64,000 nt of DNA from Paenibacillus bovis (GTDB lineage: Bacteria > Bacillota > Bacilli > Bacillales > Bacillaceae_C): positions 1-64,000 of the forward strand of contig VEFU01000002.1 of NCBI GenBank assembly GCA_007679095.1. The letters run 5' to 3'. Below, in pieces: positions 9,673 through 20,211 of this stretch. The notes under the pieces were generated by a model. The model saw only the letters and a list, made by a program, of their open reading frames with translations. It was not told where the DNA came from and made no database searches. Each line of letters opens with the position of its first letter. Within the stretch, counting starts at the first letter, position 1. The position numbers and the translations under genes were made by a program.

Positions 9673-10122
9673 ATGACGAAAGGTCAGCGCCATATTAAAA
9701 TACGTGAATTAATTGGAACAAAAGAAATTGAGACACAAGATGATTTAGTATCGCAATTAAAAAACTTAGGCTTCAATGTTACACAAGCGACAGTATCTCG
9801 TGATATTAAAGAACTACATCTAGTTAAAGTACCTTTAGCTGATGGGCGTTATAAGTATAGTCTTCCAGCTGATCAACGCTTTAATCCATTGCAAAAGTTA
9901 AAGCGTGCGTTAACTGATTCATTTGTTGGGATTGACTATGCGCAAAATTTGATTGTGATGAAAACACTTCCGGGAAATGCTCAGGCTGTTGGAGCATTAA
10001 TTGACCATCTAGAATGGGATGAAATTATGGGATCAATCTGTGGGGATGATACGTGCTTGATCATTTGTAGAACGAATGAAGATGCAGTTACTATTCACGA
10101 CAGATTTATTGATATGTTATAA
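9673..10122 (+). CDS. ahrC: Arginine repressor ArgR/AhrC
   Basis: Arginine-dependent hexameric regulator that represses arginine synthesis and activates its breakdown. The 149-residue protein has the winged-helix N-terminal domain with the recognition segment [18 protein letters not shown] and the C-terminal oligomerisation and arginine-binding domain ([20 protein letters not shown] and [10 protein letters not shown]). AAAGGTGG precedes the ATG. recN begins 30 bases downstream, and the pair is conserved in Firmicutes. Confidence 0.95.
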   Translation: MTKGQRHIKIRELIGTKEIETQDDLVSQLKNLGFNVTQATVSRDIKELHLVKVPLADGRYKYSLPADQRFNPLQKLKRALTDSFVGIDYAQNLIVMKTLPGNAQAVGALIDHLEWDEIMGSICGDDTCLIICRTNEDAVTIHDRFIDML

Positions 10123-10151
10123 AAAGGCATTCCGTAATAGGGGGAGATAAT

Positions 10152-11846
10152 TTGTTACAAGAATTATCGATTAAGAATTTTGCGATTATAGATGAAATAG
10201 CTGTCACTTTTAATAAAGGCCTTACCGTATTAACAGGGGAAACTGGAGCTGGGAAATCGATCATAATTGATGCATTGCATTTATTAGTAGGTGGTCGTGG
10301 TTCATCAGAGTTTGTCCGTCATGGGGAGAAAAAAGCGGAGATTGAAGGTTTGTTTTTCGTAGATCAAAACCATCCGTGTTATTCGCGAGCACAGGATTTT
10401 GGCATAGAGATAGAGGAAGGTATGATCATTTTACGAAGAGAGATATCCGTAAATGGAAAAAGTGTATGTAGAGTTAACGGTAAATTAGTAACAATTTCTA
10501 CATTACGTGAAATTGGTGCTACTTTAGTCGACATCCATAGTCAGCATGAACATCAAGAATTAATGGACGAGTCCATCCATCTTCATTTACTTGATCAATA
10601 TGGCAAAGTAGAAATTGCCCCAGCATTAAAAAATTATCGTGAAGTGTATGTTCAATATGAACAGACAGCTAAGAAAATTAAACAATTAAGTGAAAATGAA
10701 CAGCAAATGGCACATCGGTTGGATTTACTTCAATTTCAATTACAAGAGATACAACAAGCTAACTTAGAGTTAAATGAAGATAAGCTACTTGCTGATGAAC
10801 GAAGACAATTAAATAATTTCGAGAAGATTTTTGCTGCAATTAAATCAAGTTATGAAGGGTTACAAAATGAACATTCAGGTTTAGATTACATAAGTCATTC
10901 AATGGCACATATGGAAGTAGCTGCAGAAATTGATAGTCGCTATCAAAAATTACATGATACAATCGCGAATTGTTATTATTTATTAGAAGATGCAGCTTCA
11001 ACCCTTAGAAATGAATTAGATTCATTAGAATATGACCCAGAACGATTAAATGAAATAGAAGCACGCATCAATGAGATTAACCAATTAAAAAGAAAATATG
11101 GATCCACTGTGGAAGAAATTTTAGAATATAGTTCTAAAATTGAAGAAGAAATAGAAGTGCTAACGAATCGTGATAAAAGTATTGGTCAATTACAAAGTAA
11201 GCTGGATTCATTAAAAGAAGATTTACAATTAGAAGGGAAACAACTTAGTCAAATTAGGAAAAAATGGGCGAAAAAATTAACGGCAGCAATTCACCAAGAA
11301 TTAAAAGAACTATATATGGAAAAAACAATTTTTGAACCAAAGTTTTTATCGAATCATGAAAATTTTACCGAGTTTAAACTAGATGGGTTAGATGAAATTG
11401 TATTTTATATATCTACAAACCCAGGTGAACCGTTAAAACCTTTATCTAAAGTTGCTTCAGGTGGAGAAATTTCACGTATTATGCTTGCCTTAAAAACCAT
11501 TTTTTCCAAACATCAAGGTATAACTTCGATAATTTTTGACGAAGTTGATACTGGTGTTAGTGGTAGAGTTGCTCAAGCGATAGCTGAGAAAATCCATAAG
11601 GTCTCCGTAAATTCACAAGTACTTTGCATTTCTCATTTACCGCAAGTAGCAGCAATGTCAGATACTCACTTATTTATAGCAAAACAATCCACTGCTGGAA
11701 GAACGAAAACAACAGTAGCATCATTGAGTAAAGAAGATAAAATTAATGAAATTGCTCGTATGATTTCAGGTGTGGAAATAACGGAATTAACAAAGGAACA
11801 TGCAAAGGAATTACTAGAAATTGCATATAAGGTAAAAAATATTTAA
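10152..11846 (+). CDS. recN: DNA repair protein RecN
   Basis: SMC-like ATPase recruited early to double-strand breaks. The 564-residue protein has Walker A GETGAGKS at about 29-36, two long coiled-coil arms (about 150-380), the ABC signature KVASGGEISRIMLALK and Walker B SIIFDEVDTG. The TTG at 10152 is preceded by GGGGGAG and gives the family start MLQELSIKNFAIID. No LexA box was noticed upstream. A terminator follows the stop. Confidence 0.95.
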   Translation: MLQELSIKNFAIIDEIAVTFNKGLTVLTGETGAGKSIIIDALHLLVGGRGSSEFVRHGEKKAEIEGLFFVDQNHPCYSRAQDFGIEIEEGMIILRREISVNGKSVCRVNGKLVTISTLREIGATLVDIHSQHEHQELMDESIHLHLLDQYGKVEIAPALKNYREVYVQYEQTAKKIKQLSENEQQMAHRLDLLQFQLQEIQQANLELNEDKLLADERRQLNNFEKIFAAIKSSYEGLQNEHSGLDYISHSMAHMEVAAEIDSRYQKLHDTIANCYYLLEDAASTLRNELDSLEYDPERLNEIEARINEINQLKRKYGSTVEEILEYSSKIEEEIEVLTNRDKSIGQLQSKLDSLKEDLQLEGKQLSQIRKKWAKKLTAAIHQELKELYMEKTIFEPKFLSNHENFTEFKLDGLDEIVFYISTNPGEPLKPLSKVASGGEISRIMLALKTIFSKHQGITSIIFDEVDTGVSGRVAQAIAEKIHKVSVNSQVLCISHLPQVAAMSDTHLFIAKQSTAGRTKTTVASLSKEDKINEIARMISGVEITELTKEHAKELLEIAYKVKNI

Positions 11847-11874
11847 AGCTATCCTTCATTGGACAGCTTTTTTA
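11845..11874 (+). terminator. Rho-independent terminator after recN
   Basis: AAAGCTATCC pairs with GGACAGCTTT with one mismatch, and a T-run follows. It ends the ahrC-recN transcript. Confidence 0.8.
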
Positions 11875-11952
11875 TTTTCTTCCACTTATAAATGATGACA
11901 AAGCAGGCTAAATTATAGATGTGGGCTAGAAAGCGAGGAGATGATCATAAGT

Positions 11953-13239
11953 ATGTATGAGAAAATAAGAAAAATAACAGGTGGAATTCTCCTTGTTTCA
12001 CTTCTAATGCTTAGCTTTTATAAGCCATTTCAACAATATTTACAAATACCTGATAAAATTACTGTTTTTGAGGGACAAAAGCAAAGTATTCATACTGGGG
12101 ATGCTATAGCTGTATCTTCAACTCCCACCAGTATAAATATTCATAATGAAGACGCCACATTAGCTGTAAGTGGAAAATATGCCGGTGAAGATGAAATTAT
12201 TTTAGAAATTGCCGGGTTTCCAGTAAAAAAAGTGGATGTGGATGTACTAAAAGATTTTAGAATCTATCCTGGTGGTCAGTCTATTGGAGTTAAGCTAAAC
12301 ACATTGGGCGTACTAGTGGTAGGTCACCATTTAGTATCTACTGAAAAAGATAAGTTATCTCCTGGGGAAGAAGCTGGAATAAAAGTAGGAGATATTATCA
12401 CAAAAATAAATGGTGAAAAAATCAATAGCCTTTCGGATGTAGCACCTTTTGTCAATAATGCTGGGAAAGACGGAAAAACGTTAAATCTTTCTATTCAACG
12501 TGGAGAAGAGAAATTTGACACAAAACTTCGTCCGATGTTAGATGAGAAAGATAAAACATACAAATTAGGTTTATACATTCGAGATTCAGCCGCTGGTATT
12601 GGAACAATGACTTTTTTTGACCCAATTTCAAAAAAATATGGTGCTTTAGGTCATGTAATATCTGATATGGACACAAAGAAACCAATTGTTGTCGAAGATG
12701 GACAAATTGTAAGATCAACAGTAACGGCAATTGAAAAAGGTAAGAATGGTGTTCCGGGTGAAAAACTTGCACGTTTTTCAGCGAATCGAGAAGTGATAGG
12801 TAATATTACAATCAATAGTCCTTTTGGGATATTTGGAAAACTTAATCAATCGATATCAAACGGAATTACGGATAAACCGTTACCGATAGCTCTTTCTCAT
12901 CAAGTGGAAGAAGGTCCAGCAAAAATATTAACTGTTGTTGATGGTAATAAAGTGGAAGAATATGATATAAAAGTTGTTAGTACGATTCCACAAAAATTCC
13001 CTGCGACAAAAGGGTTAGTAATTAAAGTGGTAGACCCTAAATTGCTTGAAAAGACAGGTGGTATTGTACAGGGAATGAGTGGTAGCCCAATCATTCAAAA
13101 TGGAAAGATAATAGGTGCAGTAACTCATGTGTTTGTAAACGATCCTACTTCTGGCTATGGTGTACACATAGAATGGATGTTGCATGAGGCCGGAATTAAT
13201 ATATATGATCGAGGCAAATCGGAAGAAAAGGTAAGTTGA
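11953..13239 (+). CDS. spoIVB: SpoIVB serine peptidase (sigma-K checkpoint signal)
   Basis: Made in the forespore and secreted into the intermembrane space, where it triggers pro-sigma-K processing by cutting SpoIVFA; that role is known from B. subtilis. One N-terminal membrane anchor (about 8-25) is followed by a PDZ domain ([20 protein letters not shown]) and an S55 peptidase domain with the His in [11 protein letters not shown] and the Ser in [12 protein letters not shown]. The ATG at 11953 fits the extended ribosome site GAGGAGATGATC; the ATG at 11941 lies on top of that site. spo0A follows, as in B. subtilis. Confidence 0.93.
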   Translation: MYEKIRKITGGILLVSLLMLSFYKPFQQYLQIPDKITVFEGQKQSIHTGDAIAVSSTPTSINIHNEDATLAVSGKYAGEDEIILEIAGFPVKKVDVDVLKDFRIYPGGQSIGVKLNTLGVLVVGHHLVSTEKDKLSPGEEAGIKVGDIITKINGEKINSLSDVAPFVNNAGKDGKTLNLSIQRGEEKFDTKLRPMLDEKDKTYKLGLYIRDSAAGIGTMTFFDPISKKYGALGHVISDMDTKKPIVVEDGQIVRSTVTAIEKGKNGVPGEKLARFSANREVIGNITINSPFGIFGKLNQSISNGITDKPLPIALSHQVEEGPAKILTVVDGNKVEEYDIKVVSTIPQKFPATKGLVIKVVDPKLLEKTGGIVQGMSGSPIIQNGKIIGAVTHVFVNDPTSGYGVHIEWMLHEAGINIYDRGKSEEKVS

Positions 13240-13263
13240 GGGTGTAGACCCTCTTCTTTTTTT
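13238..13263 (+). terminator. Rho-independent terminator after spoIVB
   Basis: GAGGGT and ACCCTC form a short stem overlapping the stop codon region and are followed by a T-rich tract. Confidence 0.8.
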
Positions 13264-13332
13264 GTGTGCGAATTTAGTGAAAAATATGATAAAATAAAGA
13301 TAATTCGACATTAGGTTGTTCTGCCTGTCGAA
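13262..13332 (+). promoter_or_regulatory. spo0A promoter with two Spo0A boxes
   Basis: TTGTGT (13262-13267) and TATGAT (13285-13290), spaced by 17, make a plausible sigma-A promoter. Two 7/7 Spo0A boxes follow: TTCGACA (13304-13310, reverse orientation) and TGTCGAA (13326-13332). This fits the known autoregulation and promoter switching of spo0A. A weaker sigma-H-like AAGGATTTT...GTATTT lies at 13408-13435. Confidence 0.7.
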
Positions 13333-13500
13333 AACCGTTGAATAATGAAGCATTTTAATGAAAACGTGAGATATCATAGTACTATTTATTTATTTTGAAT
13401 AAATTTAAAGGATTTTCTTATTCTTTGGCGTATTTAAGTATTAGGGGAAAATAAAGTAGCAATTATATATATATTTTTCGGACTTGAGGAGGAAAAAGAA

Positions 13501-14292
13501 GTGAAAAAAATCAAAGTTTGTATTGTGGATGATAATCGAGAATTAGTCAATTTATTGGATGAATTTATTTCTTCGCAAGATGATATGGAAGTTGTTGGTA
13601 TGGCACATAACGGTCAGGATTGCCTTCAACTTTTAGAAGATATATCACCTGATGTTTTAATATTAGATATCATCATGCCACATCTTGATGGTCTGGGTGT
13701 ATTAGAAAAATTACGGGAATCCAAGGAAATTAAATTTCCAAACGTAATCATGCTAACTGCATTCGGCCAAGAAGATGTTACAACAAAAGCTGTTGAGCTT
13801 GGTGCTTCTTATTTCATACTGAAACCATTTGATTTAGAGCATCTGGCAAATCACATACGCCAAGTAAATGGTAAAGGCAGTGAGGTGAAGCGGAAAGCAC
13901 CAACAATGGCCGCGAAGTCACAATCTGAATCGAAACCCAAAAATTTAGAAGCTAGTATTACTTCCGTTATTCATGAAATTGGTGTACCAGCACATATTAA
14001 AGGATATCTATACTTAAGGGAAGCAATTACGATGGTATACAATGATATTGAGTTACTTGGATCCATCACAAAGGTTCTGTATCCAGACATAGCGAAAAAA
14101 TATAACACAACAGCAAGCCGTGTTGAAAGAGCAATTCGCCACGCTATCGAAGTAGCATGGAGTCGTGGTAATATTGATTCTATTTCCTCCTTGTTCGGTT
14201 ATACAGTAAGTATGTCAAAAGCAAAACCAACAAACTCGGAATTTATTGCAATGGTAGCAGATAAATTACGTTTAGAGCATAAGGCATCATAA
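13501..14292 (+). CDS. spo0A: Sporulation response regulator Spo0A
   Basis: Master regulator of sporulation entry, phosphorylated by the phosphorelay. The 263-residue protein has a receiver domain with acidic pocket D10-D11, phospho-acceptor D56 (VLILDIIMP) and K108, a Ser/Lys-rich linker, then the sigma-A-contacting DNA-binding domain, which includes [19 protein letters not shown]. The GTG at 13501 is preceded by GAGGAGG. Its product is predicted to act at the boxes at 13304 and 13326 and at those upstream of sinI at 44.8 kb. Confidence 0.97.
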   Translation: MKKIKVCIVDDNRELVNLLDEFISSQDDMEVVGMAHNGQDCLQLLEDISPDVLILDIIMPHLDGLGVLEKLRESKEIKFPNVIMLTAFGQEDVTTKAVELGASYFILKPFDLEHLANHIRQVNGKGSEVKRKAPTMAAKSQSESKPKNLEASITSVIHEIGVPAHIKGYLYLREAITMVYNDIELLGSITKVLYPDIAKKYNTTASRVERAIRHAIEVAWSRGNIDSISSLFGYTVSMSKAKPTNSEFIAMVADKLRLEHKAS

Positions 14293-14333
14293 TGATTTTT
14301 TGATTAAAAGGACAATATAATTATTTCTTCACT

Positions 14334-14386
14334 AGAGCCAAACTATTTCTTGAATTGTTATTTCAAGTTAGTTCGGCTTTTGTTTT
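14334..14386 (+). terminator. Terminator after spo0A (AGCCAAACTAT hairpin family)
   Basis: AGCCAAACTATTTCTTGAA pairs with TTCAAGTTAGTTCGGCT around a short loop, followed by a T-rich run. It resembles the hairpins at 26833, 33692 and 40850. Confidence 0.75.
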
Positions 14387-14488
14387 CTTTAAATTAATCT
14401 CTTTGAATAGAGTGTACATGAGGATATTTTTTCTTAGTGGTATACTTGAACTAGCAAAAAATTTATTAAAAATACAGGTGGTGAAAAA

Positions 14489-15223
14489 ATGACCCTTATA
14501 TTAGCACATCGGGGTTCAGCCGGGACACACCCAGAAAATACAATGGAATCATTTAAAGCTGCAGAGAAGGCCGGTGCAGATGGAATTGAATTGGACGTTC
14601 ATTTTTCGAAAGATGGCGAGATTGTCGTAATCCATGATAATACAGTAGATCGTACAACAGACGGGACCGGATATATAAATCAGCTTACATTAGCTGAATT
14701 AAAAAAACTGAAAGCAAATTACCATTATAAACACTTTTTTAATAAAGCCTCACGTATTCCAACATTACGTGAAGTGTTTGAATGGCTTTCCGGGAATCAG
14801 TTATTGTGTAATATTGAATTGAAAAATAGTGATCAACCACATGAAGGATTAGAAGATAAAGTAATTGAACTCATAAAAGAATTTAACCTTGTGACAAGGA
14901 CTTTTATTTCATCATTTAACCACTATTCACTTGTATACATAAATAATCAATATCCAGAGATTGAGACTGCACCACTATACAATGATATTTTATACAAACC
15001 TTGGGAATATGCTAAGACGTTAGGGTCAATTGGAATCCACCCAAAATATAAGGTTATTACGAATGAAATGATTGAAACAGCCATTGAAAACGGTATTGCA
15101 GTTAGGCCGTACACTATTAATAAAGAAAAAGATATGAAACGCTTTATTCAAGCAAATTGTTCTGCGATTATAACCGACTATCCTGAAAAAGCAGTGAAAT
15201 TGAGAGCGAAAATTAAACGCTAG
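14489..15223 (+). CDS. yqiK: Glycerophosphodiester phosphodiesterase
   Basis: Hydrolyses glycerophosphodiesters to glycerol 3-phosphate and an alcohol. The 244-residue protein has the GDPD barrel motifs HRGSAGTHPENT near the N-terminus, IELDVHFSKDGEIVVIHD and NIELKN. There is no signal peptide, so it is probably cytoplasmic. GGTGGTG precedes the ATG. It holds the position of yqiK between spo0A and yqzF/bcd in B. subtilis. Confidence 0.9.
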   Translation: MTLILAHRGSAGTHPENTMESFKAAEKAGADGIELDVHFSKDGEIVVIHDNTVDRTTDGTGYINQLTLAELKKLKANYHYKHFFNKASRIPTLREVFEWLSGNQLLCNIELKNSDQPHEGLEDKVIELIKEFNLVTRTFISSFNHYSLVYINNQYPEIETAPLYNDILYKPWEYAKTLGSIGIHPKYKVITNEMIETAIENGIAVRPYTINKEKDMKRFIQANCSAIITDYPEKAVKLRAKIKR

Positions 15224-15253
15224 ATCTCATCTATCAGAGATCTAGCGTTTTTT
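15214..15253. terminator. Shared terminator between yqiK and yqzF
   Basis: AAACGCTAGATCTC and GAGATCTAGCGTTT form a perfect 14-base stem. Each arm contains the stop codon of one of the two convergent genes. The T-run is good on the + strand and weaker on the - strand. Confidence 0.85.
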
Positions 15254-15478
15254 AAAACGATCTTGTACATTATTTTTCTTGCGATCACGATGCAAAATAA
15301 ACCCAGCAATAAAACCTAGACCTAATACAAAAAATATAAGTCCAGATAAAAATTGTAACCATAAGTAGCCAAATGGCGGGTTAAGTACACCAAATAGCAT
15401 ATCTCTCATTAATTTAATACCATATCCAGCTAGAACACCGGGGATTAACAATATAATTAGTGCAATAACTCGTCCCAT
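15242..15478 (-). CDS. yqzF: Small membrane protein YqzF (DUF2627)
   Basis: A 78-residue protein with two predicted membrane helices, one following MGRVIALIILLIPGVLAGYG and one around LSGLIFFVLGLGFIAGFIL, and a basic C-terminal tail. It matches the YqzF/DUF2627 family in sequence and in position opposite yqiK. The start at 15478 was chosen because AAGGGG lies eight bases upstream; a longer frame exists without a ribosome site. Function is unknown. Confidence 0.8.
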   Translation of the reverse strand: MGRVIALIILLIPGVLAGYGIKLMRDMLFGVLNPPFGYLWLQFLSGLIFFVLGLGFIAGFILHRDRKKNNVQDRFKKR

Positions 15479-15533
15479 ACCACTACCCCTTAAAAAAAAT
15501 TGCCATAAAAAAATCATATACCAATGCTATGAT

Positions 15534-15562
15534 TTGTCAAGAATGACGCTTTTTGTTACAAT
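15534..15562 (+). promoter_or_regulatory. sigma-A promoter for the bcd-bkd operon
   Basis: TTGTCA (15534-15539) and TACAAT (15557-15562) are spaced by 17. No sigma-54 type -24/-12 promoter was found here, and no BkdR-like gene is in the window, in contrast to the sigma-L/BkdR control of the B. subtilis operon. Confidence 0.65.
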
Positions 15563-15629
15563 GGTATAGAATGGAATTATGATTAGGTATCATGATAAGG
15601 TCATAAATTTTATTTCCTGGAGGATTATA

Positions 15630-16727
15630 ATGAAAATTTTTGAATATATGAATGAGTATGATTATGAGCAATTGTTGTTTTGCCAAGATGAACAATCTGG
15701 TTTGAAAGCTATTATTGCAATCCATGATACAACTTTAGGACCGGCACTTGGCGGTACACGCATGTGGACATATAAATCTGAAGAGGATGCAATTATTGAT
15801 GCATTACGCCTTGCAAGAGGAATGACGTATAAGAATGCAGCCGCAGGATTAAACCTTGGTGGTGGTAAAACAGTCATCATTGGAGATCCACGTAAAGACA
15901 AGAATGAAGAAATGTTTCGTGCCTTTGGTCGTTTTATTCAAGGATTAAATGGCCGTTATATCACTGCAGAGGACGTAGGTACAACAGTAGAAGATATGGA
16001 TATTATTCATGAAGAAACAAATTTTGTTACTGGAATTTCTCCTGCTTTTGGTTCATCCGGTAACCCTTCACCAGTCACCGCATATGGGTGTTATGTTGGG
16101 ATGAAAGCTGCTGCTAAAGAAGCGTTTGGAACTGATTCACTTGAAGGGAAGACAGTTGCTGTCCAAGGGGTAGGTAACGTAGCATTTGAGCTTTGTCGTT
16201 ATTTACACGAAGAGGGTGCGAAGTTAATTGTAACGGATATTAATGAAGCAGCTGTTAAGCGTGCCCAAGAAGCATTTCAAGCACAAGCAGTTGATCCGAA
16301 TGATATCTATTCTGTAGAGGCAGATATATTTTCACCATGCGCGCTTGGTGCAGTGATAAACGATGAAACTCTCCCTCAACTTAAAGTGAAAGTAATTGCA
16401 GGATCAGCAAATAATCAATTACAATCGACAAAGCATGGTGACAAACTACATGAGTTGGGTATCGTATATGCTCCTGATTATGTAATAAATGCTGGCGGAG
16501 TAATTAATGTCGCGGATGAATTATACGGTTATAACAAAGAACGAGCATTGAAAAAGGTAGAAGCAATTTATCAAAATGTAGAAAAAGTTATTGAAATATC
16601 TAAGCGTGATCAAATACCAACCTATATTGCTGCAGACCGTATGGCTGAGGAGCGAATTGAAAAAATGAGAAAATCAAGGAGCCAATTCCTTCTTAATAAT
16701 AAACATATATTAGCAAATAGGATGTAA
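15630..16727 (+). CDS. bcd: Leucine (branched-chain amino acid) dehydrogenase
   Basis: NAD-dependent oxidative deamination of leucine, isoleucine and valine to 2-oxoacids. The 365-residue protein has the amino-acid-binding Lys region ([14 protein letters not shown], then [13 protein letters not shown]) and a Rossmann domain with [16 protein letters not shown]. The ATG at 15630 is preceded by TGGAGG and gives the family start MKIFEYM. It heads the operon whose next genes encode the oxoacid dehydrogenase complex; the ptb and buk genes found around bcd in B. subtilis are absent. Confidence 0.93.
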   Translation: MKIFEYMNEYDYEQLLFCQDEQSGLKAIIAIHDTTLGPALGGTRMWTYKSEEDAIIDALRLARGMTYKNAAAGLNLGGGKTVIIGDPRKDKNEEMFRAFGRFIQGLNGRYITAEDVGTTVEDMDIIHEETNFVTGISPAFGSSGNPSPVTAYGCYVGMKAAAKEAFGTDSLEGKTVAVQGVGNVAFELCRYLHEEGAKLIVTDINEAAVKRAQEAFQAQAVDPNDIYSVEADIFSPCALGAVINDETLPQLKVKVIAGSANNQLQSTKHGDKLHELGIVYAPDYVINAGGVINVADELYGYNKERALKKVEAIYQNVEKVIEISKRDQIPTYIAADRMAEERIEKMRKSRSQFLLNNKHILANRM

Positions 16728-16748
16728 GAAAAACAGGAGGGAAGTAAC

Positions 16749-18173
16749 TTGGCACAAGAATATGATTTAGTTATCCTTGGTGGAGGAACAGGTGGTTATG
16801 TTGCAGCAATTCGTGCATCACAGCTTGGTCTTAAAACAGCAATTGTAGAAAAGGATAAAATTGGTGGGACATGCCTTCATAAAGGATGTATCCCAAGTAA
16901 AGCATTGCTACGTAGTGCAGAAGTATATTCATTAACAAAACGTAGTGATGAATTTGGTGTTGTTACAAATACCACAACCCTTGATTTTGCTAAAGTTCAA
17001 TCCCGAAAAACAGCAATAGTAGAAAAACTATACCAAGGTGTACAATATTTAATGAAACAAGGGAAGATTGATATTTATAATGGTTTTGGAAGAATTTTAG
17101 GACCATCTATTTTTTCTCCAGTACCCGGGACCATTTCCGTGGAATTAGAAGATGGACAAGAAAATGAAATGTTAATTCCAAAAAATGTTATAATTGCTAC
17201 AGGTTCTAAGCCACGTAGCTTGCCTGGACTTCATATAGATGGTTCTACTGTTATTACCTCTGATGAAGCATTAGAAATGGAGAATTTACCCAAATCGATG
17301 CTTATTGTAGGTGGAGGAGTAATAGGAATTGAATGGGCTTCAATGCTAGCTGATTTTGGTGTAGACGTAACAGTAGTCGAATATGCCAATCGTATTATTC
17401 CTACGGAAGATGTAGAAATTTCTAAAGAATTGGAAAGACTATTGCATAAAAAAGGAATCCGTATTATTACAAATGCAAAAATATTGCCGGAGACATTCAC
17501 GAAGAATGAGGAATCCGTAACAATTTCCGCTGAAAAAAATGAAACACTCCAATCATTTACTGTTGATCGTATTCTCGTTTCTATTGGTAGGGAAGGGAAT
17601 ATTGAAAATATAGGGCTACAAAATACTGACATTATTACAGATAATGGATATATTCAAGTGAATGCTCATTATCAAACGAAGGAATCCCATATATATGCCA
17701 TAGGTGATGTGATTGGCGGTTTGCAATTAGCACATGTTGCATCCCATGAAGGTATAAGAGCTGTCGAGCATATAGCTGGTACTAAAACAGAGCCCCTTCG
17801 TTATGAGCATATTTCTAAGTGTGTGTATAGTCATCCAGAGGTTGCTAGTATTGGCTATACAGAAGAGGAAGCAAGACAAAGAGGTTATGAAATAAAAATG
17901 GGCAAATTTCCTTTTCAAGCAACAGGAAAAGCCCTTGTTTTTGGAGAATCAGATGGTTTTGTAAAAGTCATTGCAGATAAGAAGACGAATGATATTTTAG
18001 GAGTTCATATGATCGGACCTAATGTAACAGATATGATATCTGAAGCAGGTCTTGCAAGTGTTCTTGACGCTACACCATGGGAAATTGGGAATACTATTCA
18101 TCCACATCCATCCTTAAGTGAAGCGATTGGGGAAGCGGCATTAGCGGTGGATGGAAAAGCGATCCATATATAA
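16749..18173 (+). CDS. lpdV: Dihydrolipoyl dehydrogenase (E3) of the branched-chain oxoacid complex
   Basis: FAD protein that reoxidises the dihydrolipoyl groups of BkdB. The 474-residue protein has the FAD-binding LGGGTGGYVAAIRASQLG, the redox disulfide GGTCLHKGCIPSKALL, the NAD-binding VGGGVIGIEWASMLADFG and the C-terminal catalytic His in IHPHPSLSEAIGE. The TTG start at 16749 follows AGGAGGG. It overlaps no gene but sits 21 bases after bcd. Confidence 0.94.
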   Translation: MAQEYDLVILGGGTGGYVAAIRASQLGLKTAIVEKDKIGGTCLHKGCIPSKALLRSAEVYSLTKRSDEFGVVTNTTTLDFAKVQSRKTAIVEKLYQGVQYLMKQGKIDIYNGFGRILGPSIFSPVPGTISVELEDGQENEMLIPKNVIIATGSKPRSLPGLHIDGSTVITSDEALEMENLPKSMLIVGGGVIGIEWASMLADFGVDVTVVEYANRIIPTEDVEISKELERLLHKKGIRIITNAKILPETFTKNEESVTISAEKNETLQSFTVDRILVSIGREGNIENIGLQNTDIITDNGYIQVNAHYQTKESHIYAIGDVIGGLQLAHVASHEGIRAVEHIAGTKTEPLRYEHISKCVYSHPEVASIGYTEEEARQRGYEIKMGKFPFQATGKALVFGESDGFVKVIADKKTNDILGVHMIGPNVTDMISEAGLASVLDATPWEIGNTIHPHPSLSEAIGEAALAVDGKAIHI

Positions 18174-18195
18174 CTCAATTTGGGGAGGAGTTAAT

Positions 18196-19191
18196 TTGGC
18201 AAATAATCGGCATACTGAGCTTGGCCTCAGTAATCAAGATGTTTTAAATATGTATGAGACAATGATAATGGCAAGGCGTATCGATGAACGGATGTGGTTA
18301 TTAAATCGTGCTGGTAAAATTCCTTTCGTCATTTCTTGTCAAGGGCAAGAGGCAGCCCAAGTTGGTGCTGCTTATGCATTGAATAGAGAGAAGGATTATA
18401 TTTTACCGTATTATCGAGATTTAGCCGTTGTACTAGCATTTGGTATGACACCAAAGGATATTTTTCTTTCTGCTTATGCAAAGGCAGAAGATCCTAACTC
18501 AGGCGGAAGGCAAATGCCAAGTCATTATGGTCAAAGGAAAAATAGAATTGTAACAGGTTCTTCACCTGTAACAACTCAAGTTCCCCATGCGGTTGGAATT
18601 GCGCTTGCAGCACGTATGGAGAAGAGTGATTTAGTTTCATTTGTTACATTTGGAGAAGGTTCATCCAATGAAGGTGACTTTCATGAAGGATTAAACTTTG
18701 CAGGTGTGCAAAAGTTGCCAGTTATCTTCATGTGTGAGAATAATAACTACGCCATTTCCGTACCGATTGAGAAACAATTGGCTTGTGAAAAAGTATCCGA
18801 TCGTGCGATTGGTTATGGTATGCCAGGCGTTACGGTCGATGGACTTGATTTATTAGAAGTATATAAAGTAGTCAAAGAAGCAGCTGATAGAGGCCGTCGT
18901 GGAGAAGGACCTACATTAATCGAAACCATTACACATCGATTTACAGCTCATTCCTCTGATGATGATGACCGTGGTTATCGTTCTAATGAAGAATTAACAC
19001 AAATTAAGAAAGAAGACCCTGTACTATTTTTTGAAACTTATCTTGAGGAGTGTGGAATTCTAACAGAAAGTATGAAGAAGGAAATAAACGATCGGGTTAT
19101 GCAGGAAGTAAACGAAGCGACAGAATACGCTGAAAATGCTCCGTATGCCAAGCCTGAAGATACCTTAACGTTCGTTTATGCTCCAGAGTAA
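18196..19191 (+). CDS. bkdAA: Branched-chain 2-oxoacid dehydrogenase E1 alpha
   Basis: Alpha half of the ThDP-dependent decarboxylase that acts on 2-oxoisovalerate, 2-oxoisocaproate and 2-oxo-3-methylvalerate. The 331-residue protein contains the ThDP-binding segment GEGSSNEGDFHEG with the following CENNNYAIS, and the phosphorylation-loop-like RFTAHSSDDDDRGYR. The TTG at 18196 lies seven bases after GGGGAGGAG; the frame is open back into lpdV but with no better start. Confidence 0.93.
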   Translation: MANNRHTELGLSNQDVLNMYETMIMARRIDERMWLLNRAGKIPFVISCQGQEAAQVGAAYALNREKDYILPYYRDLAVVLAFGMTPKDIFLSAYAKAEDPNSGGRQMPSHYGQRKNRIVTGSSPVTTQVPHAVGIALAARMEKSDLVSFVTFGEGSSNEGDFHEGLNFAGVQKLPVIFMCENNNYAISVPIEKQLACEKVSDRAIGYGMPGVTVDGLDLLEVYKVVKEAADRGRRGEGPTLIETITHRFTAHSSDDDDRGYRSNEELTQIKKEDPVLFFETYLEECGILTESMKKEINDRVMQEVNEATEYAENAPYAKPEDTLTFVYAPE

Positions 19192-19205
19192 GAGGGGGAA
19201 TCTAA

Positions 19206-20189
19206 ATGCCAGTAATTTCTTATATTGAAGCTGTCACGATGGCACTTCGGGAAGAAATGGAACGCGATGAAAAAGTATTTATATTAGGGGAAGATGTAGG
19301 AGTAAAAGGTGGCGTATTTAAAGCGACCCAAGGTCTATACGAGCAATTCGGAGAACAAAGGGTAATGGATACTCCACTTGCTGAATCAGCTATTGCAGGT
19401 GTAGGAATCGGAGCTGCAATGTATGGTTATCGTCCTGTTGCAGAAATGCAGTTTGCTGATTTTATTTTACCAGCTGTGAATCAAATAATGTCAGAAGCAG
19501 CGAGAATTCGCTATCGTTCCAATAATGATTGGAGTTGTCCGATTGTTGTACGGGCACCATATGGTGGTGGTGTTCATGGTGCTTTGTATCACTCTCAATC
19601 TATAGAGGCTATCTTTGCTAATCAACCTGGTTTAAAGATAGTGATGCCTTCCACTCCTTATGATGTAAAAGGTTTATTAAAAGCAGCTATTCGAGATCCG
19701 GATCCTGTACTCTTCCTAGAACACAAACGGGCATATCGGATGATTAAAGGGGAAGTCCCTGAAGATGATTATGTTTTGCCGATTGGAAAAGCGGAAGTGA
19801 AGCGGGAAGGAGAAGATATTACTGTAATTACATATGGACTGTGTGTTCATTTTGCATTACAAGCAGCTGAAAGATTAGCGGAAGATGGAATTGATGCACA
19901 TATTTTAGATCTGCGTACAGTATATCCATTAGACCAAGAAGCAATAATTGAAGCAGCTAAAAAAACCGGAAAAGTATTATTAGTGACAGAAGATAATAAA
20001 GAAGGCAGTATCTTAGGTGAGGTTGCCGCGATTATTGCTGAACATTGTTTATTCGATCTTGACGCTCCAATTAAGAGATTGGCTGGGCCTGATGTTCCTG
20101 CTATGCCTTATGCTCCAACGATGGAAAAGTTTTTCTTAGTCAATCCTGAGAAAGTCGAAAATGCAATGAGGGAGCTTGCTGAATTCTAA
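19206..20189 (+). CDS. bkdAB: Branched-chain 2-oxoacid dehydrogenase E1 beta
   Basis: Beta half of the E1 heterotetramer. The 327-residue protein has the transketolase pyrimidine-binding domain (FILGEDVGVKGGVFKATQGL, then MDTPLAESAIAGVGIGAA) and the C-terminal domain with LDLRTVYPLD. GAGGGGG precedes the ATG, 14 bases after bkdAA. Confidence 0.95.
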   Translation: MPVISYIEAVTMALREEMERDEKVFILGEDVGVKGGVFKATQGLYEQFGEQRVMDTPLAESAIAGVGIGAAMYGYRPVAEMQFADFILPAVNQIMSEAARIRYRSNNDWSCPIVVRAPYGGGVHGALYHSQSIEAIFANQPGLKIVMPSTPYDVKGLLKAAIRDPDPVLFLEHKRAYRMIKGEVPEDDYVLPIGKAEVKREGEDITVITYGLCVHFALQAAERLAEDGIDAHILDLRTVYPLDQEAIIEAAKKTGKVLLVTEDNKEGSILGEVAAIIAEHCLFDLDAPIKRLAGPDVPAMPYAPTMEKFFLVNPEKVENAMRELAEF

Positions 20190-20211
20190 CAGGTAAAAGG
20201 AGGTTATCATC

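Noticed and set aside
15500-15629. Sigma-54 promoter for the bkd operon
   Set aside because: No TTGGCAC-N5-TTGCA-like sequence was found; a sigma-A promoter is present instead.
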